Translations under genes and position numbers: made by a program | Notes under the pieces: model-generated | Told to the model about the DNA's origin: nothing | Seen by the model: only the letters and a program-made list of their open reading frames with translations | Databases searched by the model: none | Origin: Bartonella vinsonii subsp. berkhoffii ATCC 51672 | GTDB lineage: Bacteria > Pseudomonadota > Alphaproteobacteria > Rhizobiales > Rhizobiaceae | DNA length: 35,990 nt | Assembly: GCF_902825225.1 (NCBI RefSeq) | Contig: NZ_CADEAK010000013.1 | Coordinates: forward strand, 1-35,990 | Direction of reading: 5' to 3' | Shown: positions 1-9,195 of the stretch, piece after piece | Layout: the number at the start of each line of letters is the position of its first letter | Position numbering within the stretch: the stretch's first letter is position 1

Positions 1-254
1 TCTGGTGATGAAGTATGTGCTGCGGGTGTAGTGTCTGTGGCGGGTGAATCGAGTGCGGCAGTTGTGTTTGGTGCGGCGGATGAATTTGCTGTGGGGGATA
101 GTGCGGCTGTGGCGGATGTGTTGGGTGTGGCGGATGTGTTTGGTGTGGCGGATGTGTTGGGGGCGGCGGATGTGTTGGGGGTGGCGGATGTGTTGGGTGT
201 GGCGGATGTGTTGGGTGTGGCGGATGTGTTGGGGGTGTGAGAAGATTGTATCAT
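1..254 (-). CDS. 5' part of a gene following purE, probably purK, with repeat-coded N-terminus
   Basis: This minus-strand frame opens with ATG at 254-252, one base after the purE stop, and stays open to the window edge (about 84 codons). A GAGG sequence lies six bases before the ATG, inside the last purE codons, so translation is probably coupled to purE. The visible protein starts MIQSSH and continues with about seven TPNTSA-like hexapeptides, then an Ala/Thr/Ser/Pro-rich stretch. In related bacteria purE is normally followed by purK (N5-carboxyaminoimidazole ribonucleotide synthase). The ATP-grasp core is not visible because it would lie outside the window, so purK is inferred from position only. 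The opposite strand is also open over the repeat (ADVLGV repeats), but it lacks the operon context and start signal. Confidence 0.6.
   Translation of the reverse strand, partial: MIQSSHTPNTSATPNTSATPNTSATPNTSAAPNTSATPNTSATPNTSATAALSPTANSSAAPNTTAALDSPATDTTPAAHTSSP
112..237. repeat. 18-bp tandem repeat, seven units
   Basis: Seven consecutive 18-bp units of the type GCGGATGTGTTGGGTGTG begin at 112, 130, 148, 166, 184, 202 and 220. They differ only at a few positions, mainly G/T changes in the last third. The unit length is a multiple of three, so copy-number change keeps the frame on both strands. On the minus strand each unit codes TPNTSA or APNTSA. Confidence 0.92.
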
Positions 255-255
255 T

Positions 256-753
256 TTAAACCTCAGTGACCGGGGTTTGCGCAACATGAGCCGTTTGTTG
301 TTGACGCCAATCTTCTAACCGTTGTGCTAGCTTATCATCGTAAACAGCCATAACGGCTGCTGCCAAAAGTGCTGCATTAATCGCGCCGGCTTTGCCAATC
401 GCTAATGTGCCAACAGGGATACCGGCGGGCATTTGCACAATCGAAAGCAAGGAATCTTGACCCGATAAAGCCTGTGAATGGATGGGAACACCAAAAACGG
501 GAAGAGGTGTGAGGGCTGCTAACATTCCAGGAAGATGTGCTGCACCGCCCGCGCCGGCAATCAAAATCTTAAAACCTGCTGCTTTAGCCCCTTTTGCAAA
601 TTCATAAAGCCGTTCAGGGGTTCGGTGGGCTGAGACAATCTGCGAAATGTGAGAAATCCCAAGACAGTTTAAGATATCCGTGCTATGACGCATCGTTTGC
701 CAATCCGATTGGCTGCCCATTAAAATCGCTACATCACATGATTTCTTCGTCAT
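256..753 (-). CDS. purE: N5-carboxyaminoimidazole ribonucleotide mutase PurE
   Basis: PurE converts N5-CAIR to CAIR in de novo purine synthesis in the cytoplasm. The 165-residue protein has the class I PurE signatures: GSQSDW at 13-18, SAHRTP at 41-46 (His43 is the likely catalytic histidine) and [11 protein letters not shown] at 67-77. Length fits the family. The ATG at 753 is preceded by a GAGGTTGGTGA stretch that can serve as ribosome binding site. The next gene on the same strand starts one base after its stop and is probably purK, the partner enzyme that makes N5-CAIR. The C-terminal tail after about residue 150 is Gln/Thr rich and probably not part of the core fold. Confidence 0.96.
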   Translation of the reverse strand: MTKKSCDVAILMGSQSDWQTMRHSTDILNCLGISHISQIVSAHRTPERLYEFAKGAKAAGFKILIAGAGGAAHLPGMLAALTPLPVFGVPIHSQALSGQDSLLSIVQMPAGIPVGTLAIGKAGAINAALLAAAVMAVYDDKLAQRLEDWRQQQTAHVAQTPVTEV

Positions 754-1730
754 TCACCAACCTCTATCTTAGGTATTTACTGCGATTCTTACTCTCTTTT
801 CTTTAAAAGTTTTCTATTTTTTTTGCAAAGTCAATTCATGATACAACAACAGTTTTTTTAGTGTGTTACAGATTTCATAAATAGAATGTTTCCAGAAGTT
901 TGGGAGATGCTAGAAGTTTGGTAGAAGAATGACAGATTGTTCTGTTCCTCTTAACAATGTTCTTTTCAGAAAATCCTTCATTATAAAAACAATGGAGTCT
1001 GCGTACAGAAATCTCCATAAAATTCAATCGGGGTTGTTTCTTCTCAGAATATCATGAACTTTCTTTCGTTAGGAAAAAAATATCAAAATATCTTTGTGGA
1101 GTGCTGCTTGAATTTTAAGTTGTAGAGCGATGTTTAAGAGACCTTGAAATGAAAGTCAAAACTTTCCCCTTGGTTTCAAGATTAAGGGATGCTGAACAGG
1201 ATTTGCTTTGGTCAATAATCATGTGGATAAGAGAAAGGCATTTCTGTTTTGGCTTTCAGTTTATTCTCTTGGAAATTTTTTATTCAAAATAGAAAATGTC
1301 TGCTGGTGATGTCTGTATTGCTTGTTGGCAAAAAAGAAGAGCAAGAGTTTAAAAGAGTATCGTATATGAACTCTTGCTTATCATGAAAAAGAATTTTTTA
1401 TGGCAAAACCACGTAAAAAAGAAAGATGTGTTCTTTTAAAAAATCAGAAATGTAAAAAGCTTGCCATTCCTCAGTAATGTTTACTTTGTTGCTTCAATGA
1501 TTCTTTCATTTTTAGGAAAAAACAGCTCCTTTATTCTTCAGTGTTAAAGGCAAAGACGCAATCAAATACTTTTGTTGATATTCCCTTTATGTGCTCTACA
1601 TACTCCATTGCTTTCTCTAATCTTGTAAAGACAATAAGGGTGAATTGTGAATAATAAATCCATGGTCTCTTTTTTGCCCAATTTTGTAATATTTTACACA
1701 GTGATAATAAGATAAGGAGACTTTAAAGCC
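754..1730. other. Long intergenic region without a recognisable gene
   Basis: About 1 kb of AT-rich sequence between the divergent purE and DUF5993 genes. No reading frame with recognisable protein features, no tRNA and no clear intrinsic terminator was seen. A 25-codon ATG frame near 1399 is too short and too Lys-rich to support. The stretch probably carries the divergent promoters and decayed sequence. Confidence 0.6.
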
Positions 1731-1883
1731 ATGTTTCTTCCATTTTTAATTGCCTTAGGTGCAGCCGTAACAACAGTGTGTGGGAAAAAAAATATAAGTT
1801 ATGCCTTATGGGCAATTTTGCTCGTTGTTATTCTTCTCACTTTTAATCATCACGCAACTTCCACTTTAAACTTATCTTTTTGA
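1731..1883 (+). CDS. Small membrane protein, DUF5993-like
   Basis: A 50-codon gene with an AGGAGA ribosome binding site at 1715-1720, ten bases before the ATG. The product is nearly all hydrophobic, with two likely membrane segments (about residues 2-14 and 22-38) separated by a short CGKKN turn. It ends with an HHAT...LNLSF tail. From memory this tail is typical of the DUF5993 family, small proteins often encoded directly before a DsbB-like gene. That is the arrangement here, with dsbB starting 10 bases downstream. It probably acts with the neighbouring disulfide-forming membrane protein, but the role is unknown. Confidence 0.75.
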   Translation: MFLPFLIALGAAVTTVCGKKNISYALWAILLVVILLTFNHHATSTLNLSF

Positions 1884-1893
1884 GAGAATAACC

Positions 1894-2475
1894 ATGGAAA
1901 ATGTTGAACAAAAAAACCCTCATTTCGTTATATTTATGAATACCTTAGGGCTTGTTGGATTATCTATTGTCTTGTTGGTAGCCTTTTATTATCAGCTGGT
2001 AAAATTCGAATTACCTTGTCCGCTTTGTCTTCTTCAACGCGTTGGTTTGATACTAGCAGGTTGTGGATTTTTGCTCAATATCCACCATAAGGTGAAACAT
2101 ACCCATTATGGTATGGTGATTCTGGGCTGTATGGTAACCAGTGCTGTTGCTGTCCGGCAAGTGCTTTTGCATATCACACCAGACGATCTTGGCTATGGTT
2201 CAACATTCTTTGGATTACATTTTTATACTTGGGCACTCATTATTTCACTGCTTTGTATTCTTGGAGTGTCTGTCGCCATAATTTTAGGGGAATTGGCACA
2301 CAAAGTTAAAGTGTTTTCTCCTTTGCCGATTTTCAATAGAACGGCAAGTTTCTTATTTGTCTTTTTGATTGCAGCAAACTTGGTTTCTACCATACTTGAA
2401 TGTGGAAGTGGCCAATGTGCTGATGACCCTGTAAGATATGAATTGTTGTCAAGCTGGTCTTCTTCATCCTCTTAA
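1894..2475 (+). CDS. dsbB: Disulfide bond formation protein B (DsbB family)
   Basis: A 193-residue polytopic inner-membrane protein that would reoxidise a periplasmic DsbA-type thiol oxidase and pass electrons to quinone. Four hydrophobic segments are visible, at roughly 12-33, 48-62, 70-90 and 105-130, with another around 148-166. The quinone-proximal CPLC motif is at Cys42/Cys45, directly after the first segment, as in the family. A second cysteine pair, Cys170 and Cys175 (CGSGQC), lies near the C-terminus and is closer together than the pair in Escherichia coli DsbB. The protein ends in a serine run. It is co-directional with the small DUF5993-like gene 10 bases upstream and is followed by a strong intrinsic terminator. 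Confidence 0.88.
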   Translation: MENVEQKNPHFVIFMNTLGLVGLSIVLLVAFYYQLVKFELPCPLCLLQRVGLILAGCGFLLNIHHKVKHTHYGMVILGCMVTSAVAVRQVLLHITPDDLGYGSTFFGLHFYTWALIISLLCILGVSVAIILGELAHKVKVFSPLPIFNRTASFLFVFLIAANLVSTILECGSGQCADDPVRYELLSSWSSSSS

Positions 2476-2536
2476 AGCGTTTTTTCTCATAAACTTTCCT
2501 TTTAATTTTCCGAATAAACATCTTAACAGTTATAAA

Positions 2537-2572
2537 AGGACGGAAATAGCAAAAATTCCGTCCTCTTTTTTT
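2537..2572 (+). terminator. Intrinsic terminator after dsbB
   Basis: A perfect 9-bp stem (AGGACGGAA at 2537-2545 with TTCCGTCCT at 2556-2564) and a 10-base loop are followed by C and seven T residues. It lies about 60 bases after the dsbB stop and would end the DUF5993-dsbB transcript. Confidence 0.9.
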
Positions 2573-3568
2573 GCAAAAAACTCTTGAGAGACTTATTTAG
2601 ATTTTTCATTTCCTCTACAGAAACGCATTTTTATTGCTTCGTCTGAGTGCTGTTATTTTTTTTATCCTTCTTTTATATATTTATCGGTCTGTGACAACAG
2701 TCCAAAAGCGTACATATCTCGTAATATCTCTAGGAAAACAGTCAAGAGAGGGGGGGTAAAAGGGGATGGAGGGCTTCAAAACAGTTGTTGAAAACAATAT
2801 CGTAAATGTGTTTTTGAAGATTTGTTGTTTTCTGTAAAACTGTAAATAAGTGAAAACGTGAAATAAAAAACAGAGCGGCGATATGGAGGCGTGCTGGCGA
2901 TATGGGAGCGTGCTTTTGTAAAGGGAATGTCATATAGGAGAAGAGTATCAGAGCGGTGAAGAGTTGCAAAGGAGGAAATAAAACATGCAGAGCCGTGTCA
3001 GAGGAGATATGGGAGGGGCTTGCATAAAGAAGGACTTGGATGCCTAGCGGAAAAGGTGAACTTGCCGGAGAAAAAAGACCGTCACTCTTTCATGGGGCTC
3101 TATAAAAGCGCGTTAACACCATTGGTTAAAGTTTTTTAAAAGTATCAGAAAAAAACTCTAAATGGTCTTTTACTTTTTAAATTTTCTTAAAACATAATAA
3201 AGTTTAAAAAAAGAATAATATTTTCAAGTTTTTTATAAGTAAATTGAAAATATTTACATAATAAAGACATTTTTATTTCATATAAAAACTTAAACTAATC
3301 AGATAAGTATAATAAAACTTTTATTAAAAATACTTGTAAAATATTATAAAAAGAAATAACTGTCATTATTAGTTTTTAAATAATGATACAACTCTTTATA
3401 AAAATGAAATTCATTTCATGAAAGAGAACTTATGATGTATTCTTTAAAAAGAAAAACCTTGTTCTTTTTGTCGAATTTTTGTTCACAAAACCAAGAAAAT
3501 AAGCTATGAACACTGAAAAATAACGCACAGCTTGAAGGATTATGTGCATATAAAGGAATTACTTGTTT
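2573..3568. other. Intergenic region upstream of infA, no supported gene
   Basis: About 1 kb without a credible gene. The part from 2740 to 3110 is G-rich on the plus strand and looks like decayed coding or repeat sequence, including two near-copies of GGCGATATGG around 2877-2906. The part from 3120 to 3420 is extremely AT-rich. The infA promoter presumably lies at the right end, but no clear -35/-10 pair could be chosen. Confidence 0.5.
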
Positions 3569-3787
3569 ATGTCAAAAGAAGAAGTTTTGGAATTTTCTGG
3601 TATCGTGACCGAACTCCTCCCTAATGCAATGTTTCGTGTAAAACTGGAAAATGATCATGAAATTATTGCCCATACTGCCGGAAGAATGCGCAAAAATCGT
3701 ATTCGTGTGTTGGCTGGTGATAAAATTATGGTGGAAATGACCCCTTATGATTTGACAAAAGGGCGTATCACATATCGATATAAATAA
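3569..3787 (+). CDS. infA: Translation initiation factor IF-1
   Basis: IF-1 binds the A site of the 30S subunit with IF-2 and IF-3 at translation start. The 72-residue protein from MSKEEVLEF to the GRITYRYK end has the standard length and the S1/OB-fold sequence, including the [12 protein letters not shown] stretch that contacts 16S rRNA. An in-frame TTG six bases upstream (3563) would add two residues, but the ATG at 3569 gives the conserved family start. The ribosome binding site AAGGA is at 3553-3557. It precedes maf and yacG on the same strand, an order common in Rhizobiales. Confidence 0.97.
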   Translation: MSKEEVLEFSGIVTELLPNAMFRVKLENDHEIIAHTAGRMRKNRIRVLAGDKIMVEMTPYDLTKGRITYRYK

Positions 3788-3994
3788 GTTATGGCTGTTT
3801 TTCGTTTTCTGGAAAAGCAGCATTTTTGCTTCTAAAATATCTTGTTTCTTCAAAATGAGAAATAAAAAAAGAAATGAAAAAGAAGAAGAAACAATAAATG
3901 AAAATGATCCTAAAGAATGCCTGAAATCAATGAAAGGTATCCGTGGTGCCAAAATGGAAGGGATGGTGGCTTAAGATCATCCTGAGGGGAGAGA

Positions 3995-4693
3995 ATGCAA
4001 AATTTAAAAAAAACCTTCTTAGGAAAAACGAATTTGGGAAAAAAACTTCCCGAAGAAATCCAGTTGGTGCTTGCTTCTGCTTCGCCCCGTCGCTTGGCAC
4101 TTCTCGCGCAAATCGGTCTTGATCCTCATTATGTGCACGCAACAGATGTGGATGAAACACCAAAATTAAGAGAACATCCTGCAACTCTTGCAAAACGTTT
4201 GGCAAAGGAAAAAGCGCTTAAGGCGCGAGAAACTTTACTGTGGTGTAGCAAAAATAATAAAGGAAATATATCAGCGGAAAAAACAGTGATTTTGGCTGCT
4301 GATACTGTGGTGGCGGTGGGAAACGTTATTTTGCCTAAACCAAAGGGTGAAGACGAAGCTTATGAATGTTTGCGTTTTCTTTCTGGACGTTGTCACAAAG
4401 TGTATAGTGCTGTTTGTGCACTCAATGAAAGCAGAAAAATAGGCATCAAATTGGTCGAAAGTCGTGTCCGTTTTAAACGATTAACCGCTCCTGTCATGAG
4501 AGCTTATATTGCTTCTGGTGAATGGGAAGGCAAAGCCGGTGGGTATGCTATTCAAGGAAGAGCGGGGGCTTTTGTCATCCATATCGTTGGTTCTTATTCT
4601 AATGTGGTGGGGTTGCCGTTGGCTGAAACAATGGATCTTTTGTTGGCTTATCGTTATCCAATTCTGGCAAATTGGTCTAGGGAAATTTACTAG
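3995..4693 (+). CDS. maf: Maf family nucleoside triphosphate pyrophosphatase
   Basis: Maf proteins hydrolyse non-canonical or pyrimidine nucleoside triphosphates to monophosphates and are thought to clean the nucleotide pool. The 232-residue protein carries the LASASPRR motif (residues 26-33), the LAADTVVAV stretch with the catalytic Asp near residue 103, and the GYAIQGRAG segment late in the protein, all typical of Maf. The first 22 residues are a Lys-rich extension before the conserved core. The ATG has a strong GAGGGGAGAG ribosome binding site just upstream. It is followed after about 30 bases by yacG, so infA-maf-yacG may be one unit. Confidence 0.93.
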   Translation: MQNLKKTFLGKTNLGKKLPEEIQLVLASASPRRLALLAQIGLDPHYVHATDVDETPKLREHPATLAKRLAKEKALKARETLLWCSKNNKGNISAEKTVILAADTVVAVGNVILPKPKGEDEAYECLRFLSGRCHKVYSAVCALNESRKIGIKLVESRVRFKRLTAPVMRAYIASGEWEGKAGGYAIQGRAGAFVIHIVGSYSNVVGLPLAETMDLLLAYRYPILANWSREIY

Positions 4694-4726
4694 ATGAATG
4701 CGTGAATGCATGAACAGGAAAAACCA

Positions 4727-5038
4727 ATGGAACAGGATAAAAAGCTACAAAAAGTGGGGCGGCTGGACGAAACAAAACAAACAGTAAAAAAAATTAGTAA
4801 GGTGCGCGAACAAAAAATAAAACAAGAAGAAGCGCTCCAAACGCTCACAGAGCCGGATTTAGCACCAGAGACATCTCTGATGCGTCCTCCGCGCCCTTGT
4901 CCCATTTGTGGTCAAAGAGCACAACAAAATGCTTATCCTTTCTGTTCAACACGATGTCGCGCAATTGATCTCAATCGATGGCTTTCGGGGGCTTATATTT
5001 TGCCACCACCACCCCAAATCAGTGACGAAGAAGAATAG
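4727..5038 (+). CDS. yacG: YacG-like DNA gyrase inhibitor, zinc protein
   Basis: YacG proteins are small zinc-binding inhibitors of DNA gyrase. The C-terminal half has the family signature: CPICG, then the FCSTRCRAIDLNRWL segment, giving four zinc-ligand cysteines in a CxxC...CxxxC pattern. The N-terminal 55 residues are Lys/Glu/Gln rich and not part of the usual 60-70-residue family core, so this is a long variant. ATG codons exist at 4706 and 4727. The second was chosen because AGGAA lies six bases before it, giving 103 residues. The last codons (SDEEE and stop) are the start of a 123-bp direct repeat that copies the gene's 3' end downstream. Confidence 0.9.
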   Translation: MEQDKKLQKVGRLDETKQTVKKISKVREQKIKQEEALQTLTEPDLAPETSLMRPPRPCPICGQRAQQNAYPFCSTRCRAIDLNRWLSGAYILPPPPQISDEEE

Positions 5039-5263
5039 GTGAGGTGTTTAAAAACACGAAAACTGTATGTCTGATGGTGGGGGTTGATGGATGAAGCTTT
5101 GATGCTGGGGCTTTGGCGGTGCGGTGTTGGGTATTCGCAATTCCGTGATGAAGAAGAATAGGTGAGGTGTTTAAAAACACGAAAACTGTATGTCTGATGG
5201 TGGGGGTTGATGGGTGAAGCTTTGATGCTGGGGCTTTGGCGGTGGAGTGTTGAAAGGGGCATT
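5024..5263. repeat. 123-bp direct repeat starting in the end of yacG
   Basis: The sequence from GACGAAGAAGAATAG (5024, the last yacG codons and stop) recurs from 5147 with only a few changes, giving a period of 123 bases. The match runs through a GTGTTTAAAAACAC palindrome and a G-rich stretch before fading around 5260. The first unit is 5024-5146 and the second 5147-5263. The copy therefore contains a dead duplicate of the yacG 3' end. Confidence 0.92.
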
Positions 5264-5338
5264 CTTCGGGGGGGCATTTTGTGGGGGTATATAAAAGCAC
5301 GTTTTTTTTGAAAAATCAGAGCATGTTTTCCGCTCCCT

Positions 5339-5368
5339 CTTGCTATGGCGTTGGTCAAGACCCATATT
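5339..5368 (+). promoter_or_regulatory. Possible sigma-32 (heat-shock) promoter for clpB
   Basis: CTTG at 5339-5342 is followed 18 bases later by CCCATATT at 5361-5368. This resembles the heat-shock pattern CTTG, 15-18 bases, CCCATAT. It lies about 140 bases upstream of clpB, a classical RpoH target. The match is short and could arise by chance. Confidence 0.4.
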
Positions 5369-5509
5369 CATTTTAGCACGACGACTCTTCTTCATGCTGT
5401 CTCTTTTGCGGTGTTTTGTGTGGTTTGGTTGATTCTTTTGGAGTATTTTTGTGGGGTGCTTTGGGGGGGGATAAGTGCGGTGGTGGTCTTTAAGATTTAA
5501 GGAAAAGAA

Positions 5510-8131
5510 ATGAACTTGGAAAAATATAGCGAACGGCTACAGGGTTTTTTACAAACAGCACAAAATCATGCTCTTGCTTCTGATCATCAGCAGTTTTTGC
5601 CAGAGCATTTCCTTAAAGTCTTGTTAGACGACTCTCAAGGATTGGCAGCGTCTCTGATCCAAAAAGCGGGCGGTGATCTCTCTCTCATTCAAACGACTCT
5701 TAAAGCGGCACTCGAAGCTTTGCCAAAAGTGCAAGGCGGAAATGGACAACTTTATTTGTCACAACCGTTGGCGAAGGTTTTCGCCATGGCCGAAGATCTT
5801 GCGCAAAAAGCCGGTGATCAGTTTGTAACCGTGGAGCGTATGCTACAAGCGCTTATGATGGAAAAAACAGCAAAAACAGCCGATATTTTAACAAAGGGAG
5901 GGTTGACCCCTCAAGCGCTTAATCAAACCATTAATGATTTGCGTAAGGGAAAAACTGCAACAAGCCCTCATGCCGAAAGCCAATATGAGGCTTTGCAAAA
6001 ATATGCACGCGATTTGACAAAAGATGCACGCGAAGGAAAGCTCGACCCTGTTATTGGCCGCGAAGAAGAAATTCGACGCACGATTCAGGTACTTTCACGG
6101 CGGACTAAAAATAATCCCGTGCTGATCGGTGAACCGGGTGTGGGAAAAACCGCTATCGTTGAAGGGTTGGCTTTACGCATTGTTAATGGAGATGTACCGG
6201 AAACTTTGCGCGATAAGCAACTCCATGCGCTCGATATGGGGGCTCTTATTGCTGGTGCAAAATATCGTGGCGAATTCGAAGAGCGCCTTAAAGCTGTTTT
6301 GGCTGAGGTGCAAGCCGAAAATGGAAAGATCATTCTGTTTATTGATGAGTTGCATAATCTTGTGGGTGCTGGAAAATCCGATGGTCCTATGGATGCTTCT
6401 AACTTGTTAAAGCCTGCTCTGGCACGCGGTGAACTCCATTGTGTGGGGGCTACCACTTTGGATGAATATCGCAAATATGTCGAAAAAGATGCCGCACTTG
6501 CACGGCGTTTCCAACCTGTTTTTGTGCCTGAGCCAACCTTGGAGGATACCATCTCTATTTTGCGCGGTATTAAGGAAAAATATGAACAACATCACAAAGT
6601 GCGTTTGGCTGATAGCGCTTTGATTGCAGCGGCACGGCTTTCAAACCGTTATATTACTGATCGCTTCTTACCCGATAAAGCCATTGATCTCATTGATGAA
6701 GCGGCGGCACGTTTGCGTATGCAAGTCGATTCAAAACCAGAAGAACTGGATGCCATTGATCGGCGAATTCTCCAGTTGAAAATCGAGCGTGAAGCTTTGA
6801 AAACAGAAGTGGATCCAACAGCAAAGGCGCGTTTGGATACCGTGCAAGACGAACTGAAAACATTGGAACAGCAGTCTGCAGAAATGACAACAGCTTGGCA
6901 AGCCGAAAAGCAAAAATTAGGGCACGCTGCCGATTTGAAAAAACAGCTAGAAGAAGCACGTAATGCTTTGGCTATTGCACAGCGTGATGGACAGTTTCAA
7001 CGGGCTGGTGAATTGGCTTATAGTGTGATTCCTGAACTCGAAAAACAATTGAGTATGGCTGAAAATGATGATCAACAAAATCATCTGGTCGAAGAAACCG
7101 TGACTGCTGAACATATCGCCCGCATTGTTTCACGCTGGACCGGTATTCCCGTTGATCGGATGCTCGAAGCAGAACGCGAAGCATTGCTGCGTATGGAAGA
7201 CGAAATTGGTACCCGTGTTGTGGGACAGGGTGAAGCTGTGCAAGCTATTGCGCGGGCTGTTCGGCGCGCGCGCGCGGGGTTGCAAGATCCCAATCGCCCC
7301 ATTGGCTCTTTCATGTTCTTAGGACCTACCGGTGTGGGAAAAACCGAATTAACCAAAGCTCTTGCGGCATTTCTTTTCCAAGATTCCAATGCAATGTTAC
7401 GCATTGATATGTCTGAATATATGGAAAAACATGCTGGAGCACGCTTGATTGGTGCACCGCCTGGATATGTTGGGTATGAAGAAGGAGGTGTGCTGACCGA
7501 AGCCGTGCGTAGAAGACCCTATCAAGTCATTCTGTTCGACGAAATCGAAAAAGCGCATCCTGATATTTTTAATCTCTTGCTCCAAGTACTGGATGAGGGG
7601 CGTTTGACCGATAGCCAAGGGCGTACTGTCGATTTTCGCAATACCTTGTTGATTATGACCTCAAATCTGGGTGCTGAATTTTTAACCGCTCTGCCTGAAG
7701 GTCAAATAACGGATCAGGCAAAAAATGATGTCATGAATGTCGTAAAAGCTGCTTTCCGTCCCGAATTTCTTAATCGTATTGATGAGATTATTCTCTTTCA
7801 GAGATTGCAACGCAAGGATATGGAGGCTATCGTTGATATTCAGATACAACATCTGCAAAATTTACTCAATGAACGCAAAATAACTTTGCTGATCAAACCA
7901 GAAGTGCGCGAATTCCTCGCCCATAAAGGCTATGATCCTCTCTATGGAGCACGTCCTCTTAAACGCATTATCCAAAAGGAAATTCAAGATCCCCTCGCTG
8001 AAAACATCTTGTTTGGTAAAATTCAGGATGAAACAACTGTGACAATTGCAAAAGAAGGAGAGCGGTTGGTATTCCTGCCTAGCAAACAAGAAGCAGAGAA
8101 AAAAGAACCCCAGGAATCTGGAAAAGAATGA
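5510..8131 (+). CDS. clpB: ClpB disaggregase, AAA+ chaperone
   Basis: ClpB is a hexameric ATP-driven disaggregase that works with DnaK to pull proteins out of aggregates after heat stress. The 873-residue protein has all family parts: the double-helical N-terminal domain (about 1-145); first AAA+ module with Walker A GEPGVGKT near 207-214 and Walker B FIDE near 279; a long coiled-coil middle domain at about 405-525; second AAA+ module with Walker A GPTGVGKT near 605-612 and Walker B LFDE near 674; and the sensor-2 GARPLKR near 813. A Lys/Glu-rich tail ends the protein. AAGGAAAAG precedes the ATG. The virion-gene block starts beyond its 3' side. The 24 bases after the stop faintly echo its last codons. 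Confidence 0.98.
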   Translation: MNLEKYSERLQGFLQTAQNHALASDHQQFLPEHFLKVLLDDSQGLAASLIQKAGGDLSLIQTTLKAALEALPKVQGGNGQLYLSQPLAKVFAMAEDLAQKAGDQFVTVERMLQALMMEKTAKTADILTKGGLTPQALNQTINDLRKGKTATSPHAESQYEALQKYARDLTKDAREGKLDPVIGREEEIRRTIQVLSRRTKNNPVLIGEPGVGKTAIVEGLALRIVNGDVPETLRDKQLHALDMGALIAGAKYRGEFEERLKAVLAEVQAENGKIILFIDELHNLVGAGKSDGPMDASNLLKPALARGELHCVGATTLDEYRKYVEKDAALARRFQPVFVPEPTLEDTISILRGIKEKYEQHHKVRLADSALIAAARLSNRYITDRFLPDKAIDLIDEAAARLRMQVDSKPEELDAIDRRILQLKIEREALKTEVDPTAKARLDTVQDELKTLEQQSAEMTTAWQAEKQKLGHAADLKKQLEEARNALAIAQRDGQFQRAGELAYSVIPELEKQLSMAENDDQQNHLVEETVTAEHIARIVSRWTGIPVDRMLEAEREALLRMEDEIGTRVVGQGEAVQAIARAVRRARAGLQDPNRPIGSFMFLGPTGVGKTELTKALAAFLFQDSNAMLRIDMSEYMEKHAGARLIGAPPGYVGYEEGGVLTEAVRRRPYQVILFDEIEKAHPDIFNLLLQVLDEGRLTDSQGRTVDFRNTLLIMTSNLGAEFLTALPEGQITDQAKNDVMNVVKAAFRPEFLNRIDEIILFQRLQRKDMEAIVDIQIQHLQNLLNERKITLLIKPEVREFLAHKGYDPLYGARPLKRIIQKEIQDPLAENILFGKIQDETTVTIAKEGERLVFLPSKQEAEKKEPQESGKE

Positions 8132-8599
8132 ACAAGAGTCTTGTAAAGGAATGAAAAGGAAGGGCTTCGAAAAAGACTGTTTGAAAATGATGGCTCTTTT
8201 AAATGTCTCTCTTAAAATGACGCCCTTTAAAAATGCAAATGTCACGAAAGGCTGCGCAATGATAGTAAGATAAAGAGGGGGATAATAAAATAAAAAGGAG
8301 GATAATGATAAGGAGATAAGGGGAGGAAGAATATAAAAAGTTGACAAGGTCAATCTAAACGAGTATCATAATGACACAATCGGAATTGTGCGTTTAGAAC
8401 AGATGAGATCTTCTGATAAGATTCTGTGAAAGTGCTGGGGTTCTTCCAAAGGTTTTGGTATTTGTTATCCTGTGATGTCGTAAATTGGTGCCGTAAACCG
8501 TTTTTTGAGATGTGGTGGTATCAGGCGGGCAAGGCTTTCGGCAGAGGGGGATATTGGCAAATAATATTGATGAGTTAATATTGATGAGTGCTCTTTTGC
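8132..8599. other. Convergent intergenic region after clpB
   Basis: No credible gene is visible between the clpB and XRE stop codons. A perfect abutting 14-bp duplication (TAATATTGATGAGT at 8562-8575 and 8576-8589) sits just before the XRE stop. A purine-rich stretch occupies 8265-8335. No convincing intrinsic terminator for clpB was found. Confidence 0.5.
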
Positions 8600-8971
8600 C
8601 TAATCAGAAATCAACCACAGAACTGCTTTTTGTTTTTTCGCTTTGAGCTCTCTAAAGTTTTTTACAAGAGCCTGTTCTTTTTCGCTGTAGGTTTCTTGAT
8701 TATGGTATGAGGTATTTTCTTTTGTAGAAATATCTTCTTTTGTCGCAATATCGGCATAAAAAAAGCTCATGGGAACTTCTAATTTTTGAGCGATTTCTAG
8801 TAAATATCCTGTGCTTACACGATTGAAGCCTTTTTCGTATTTTTGGATTTGTTGGAAACTGACACCTAAATGGTTTCCTAATTCCTTTTGAGAAAGCCCC
8901 ATTGATATGCGTCTATGGCGGATTCTTTTACCTATCAACATGTCGACAAAATGTGGATTTTTGGTTTGCAC
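8600..8971 (-). CDS. XRE-family helix-turn-helix regulator
   Basis: A 123-residue DNA-binding protein. The helix-turn-helix domain covers about residues 13-70, with the GLSQKELGNHLGVSFQQIQKYE core typical of a group of rhizobial XRE regulators. The C-terminal 45 residues are Lys/Glu rich and end in LWLISD. The start is GTG at 8971-8969; GGAGG nine bases upstream is the ribosome binding site and lies inside a predicted hairpin of the leader. From memory, Bartonella has a family of such regulators (called Trp) each preceded by a small structured RNA (Brt). This gene and leader fit that description. It stands between clpB and the virion block and could influence that block, but nothing in the sequence proves it. 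Confidence 0.85.
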   Translation of the reverse strand: MQTKNPHFVDMLIGKRIRHRRISMGLSQKELGNHLGVSFQQIQKYEKGFNRVSTGYLLEIAQKLEVPMSFFYADIATKEDISTKENTSYHNQETYSEKEQALVKNFRELKAKKQKAVLWLISD

Positions 8972-8977
8972 TTAAAG

Positions 8978-9188
8978 CCCCCTCCGGTTGCGAGCGCCCT
9001 CGCATTGGTATTCCGGGAGGTTGAAAATACTGAACTCGAATCAGCTTTTTGCTTTTAGTGCTAAGAAGCACCTGGACATAGCAAAAACTCCCGGAATCCC
9101 GGGATACCCGCAAAGCGGGATAAATTCATGTACGAGTTTTCGGGTCTTCAACTCCCTATTTGACCGTTGCGTGGACGATCAAAAACAC
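8978..9188 (-). ncRNA. Structured leader RNA of the XRE gene, probable Brt-type RNA
   Basis: The roughly 210 bases before the XRE start contain a dense set of hairpins read on the minus strand: CCCGC/GCGGG (9107-9119), the palindrome ATCCCGGGAT (9096-9105), GTGCT/AGCAC with a four-base loop (9058-9071), and GCGAG/CTCGC (8990-9003). The segment CTCCCGGAAT (9010-9019) can pair perfectly over 10 bp with ATTCCGGGAG (9088-9097). Alternatively its CCTCCCGG part pairs with CCGGAGG (8981-8987), which holds the ribosome binding site of the regulator gene. Length, position and 3' hairpin agree with the Brt family as I remember it. The RNA ends are inferred from the promoter-like sequence upstream. Confidence 0.6.
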
Positions 9189-9195
9189 AAGCCCA

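Noticed and set aside
31-240. Plus-strand frame coding ADVLGV repeats
   Set aside because: It is the complement of the repeat in the gene coupled to purE; it lacks a ribosome binding site and the minus strand has operon context.
2742-2969. Minus-strand frame of 75 codons
   Set aside because: Sequence is low-complexity and the opposite strand of a G-rich decayed segment; no protein features.
3572-3952. Minus-strand frame of 126 codons over infA
   Set aside because: It lies antisense to the certain infA gene and has no features of its own.
3857-3976. 39-codon Lys/Glu-rich frame between infA and maf
   Set aside because: Very short, low complexity, no convincing start signal, not known at this place in relatives.
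5264-5509. Looked for a tRNA between yacG and clpB, as in some Rhizobiales
   Set aside because: No cloverleaf-like sequence was found.
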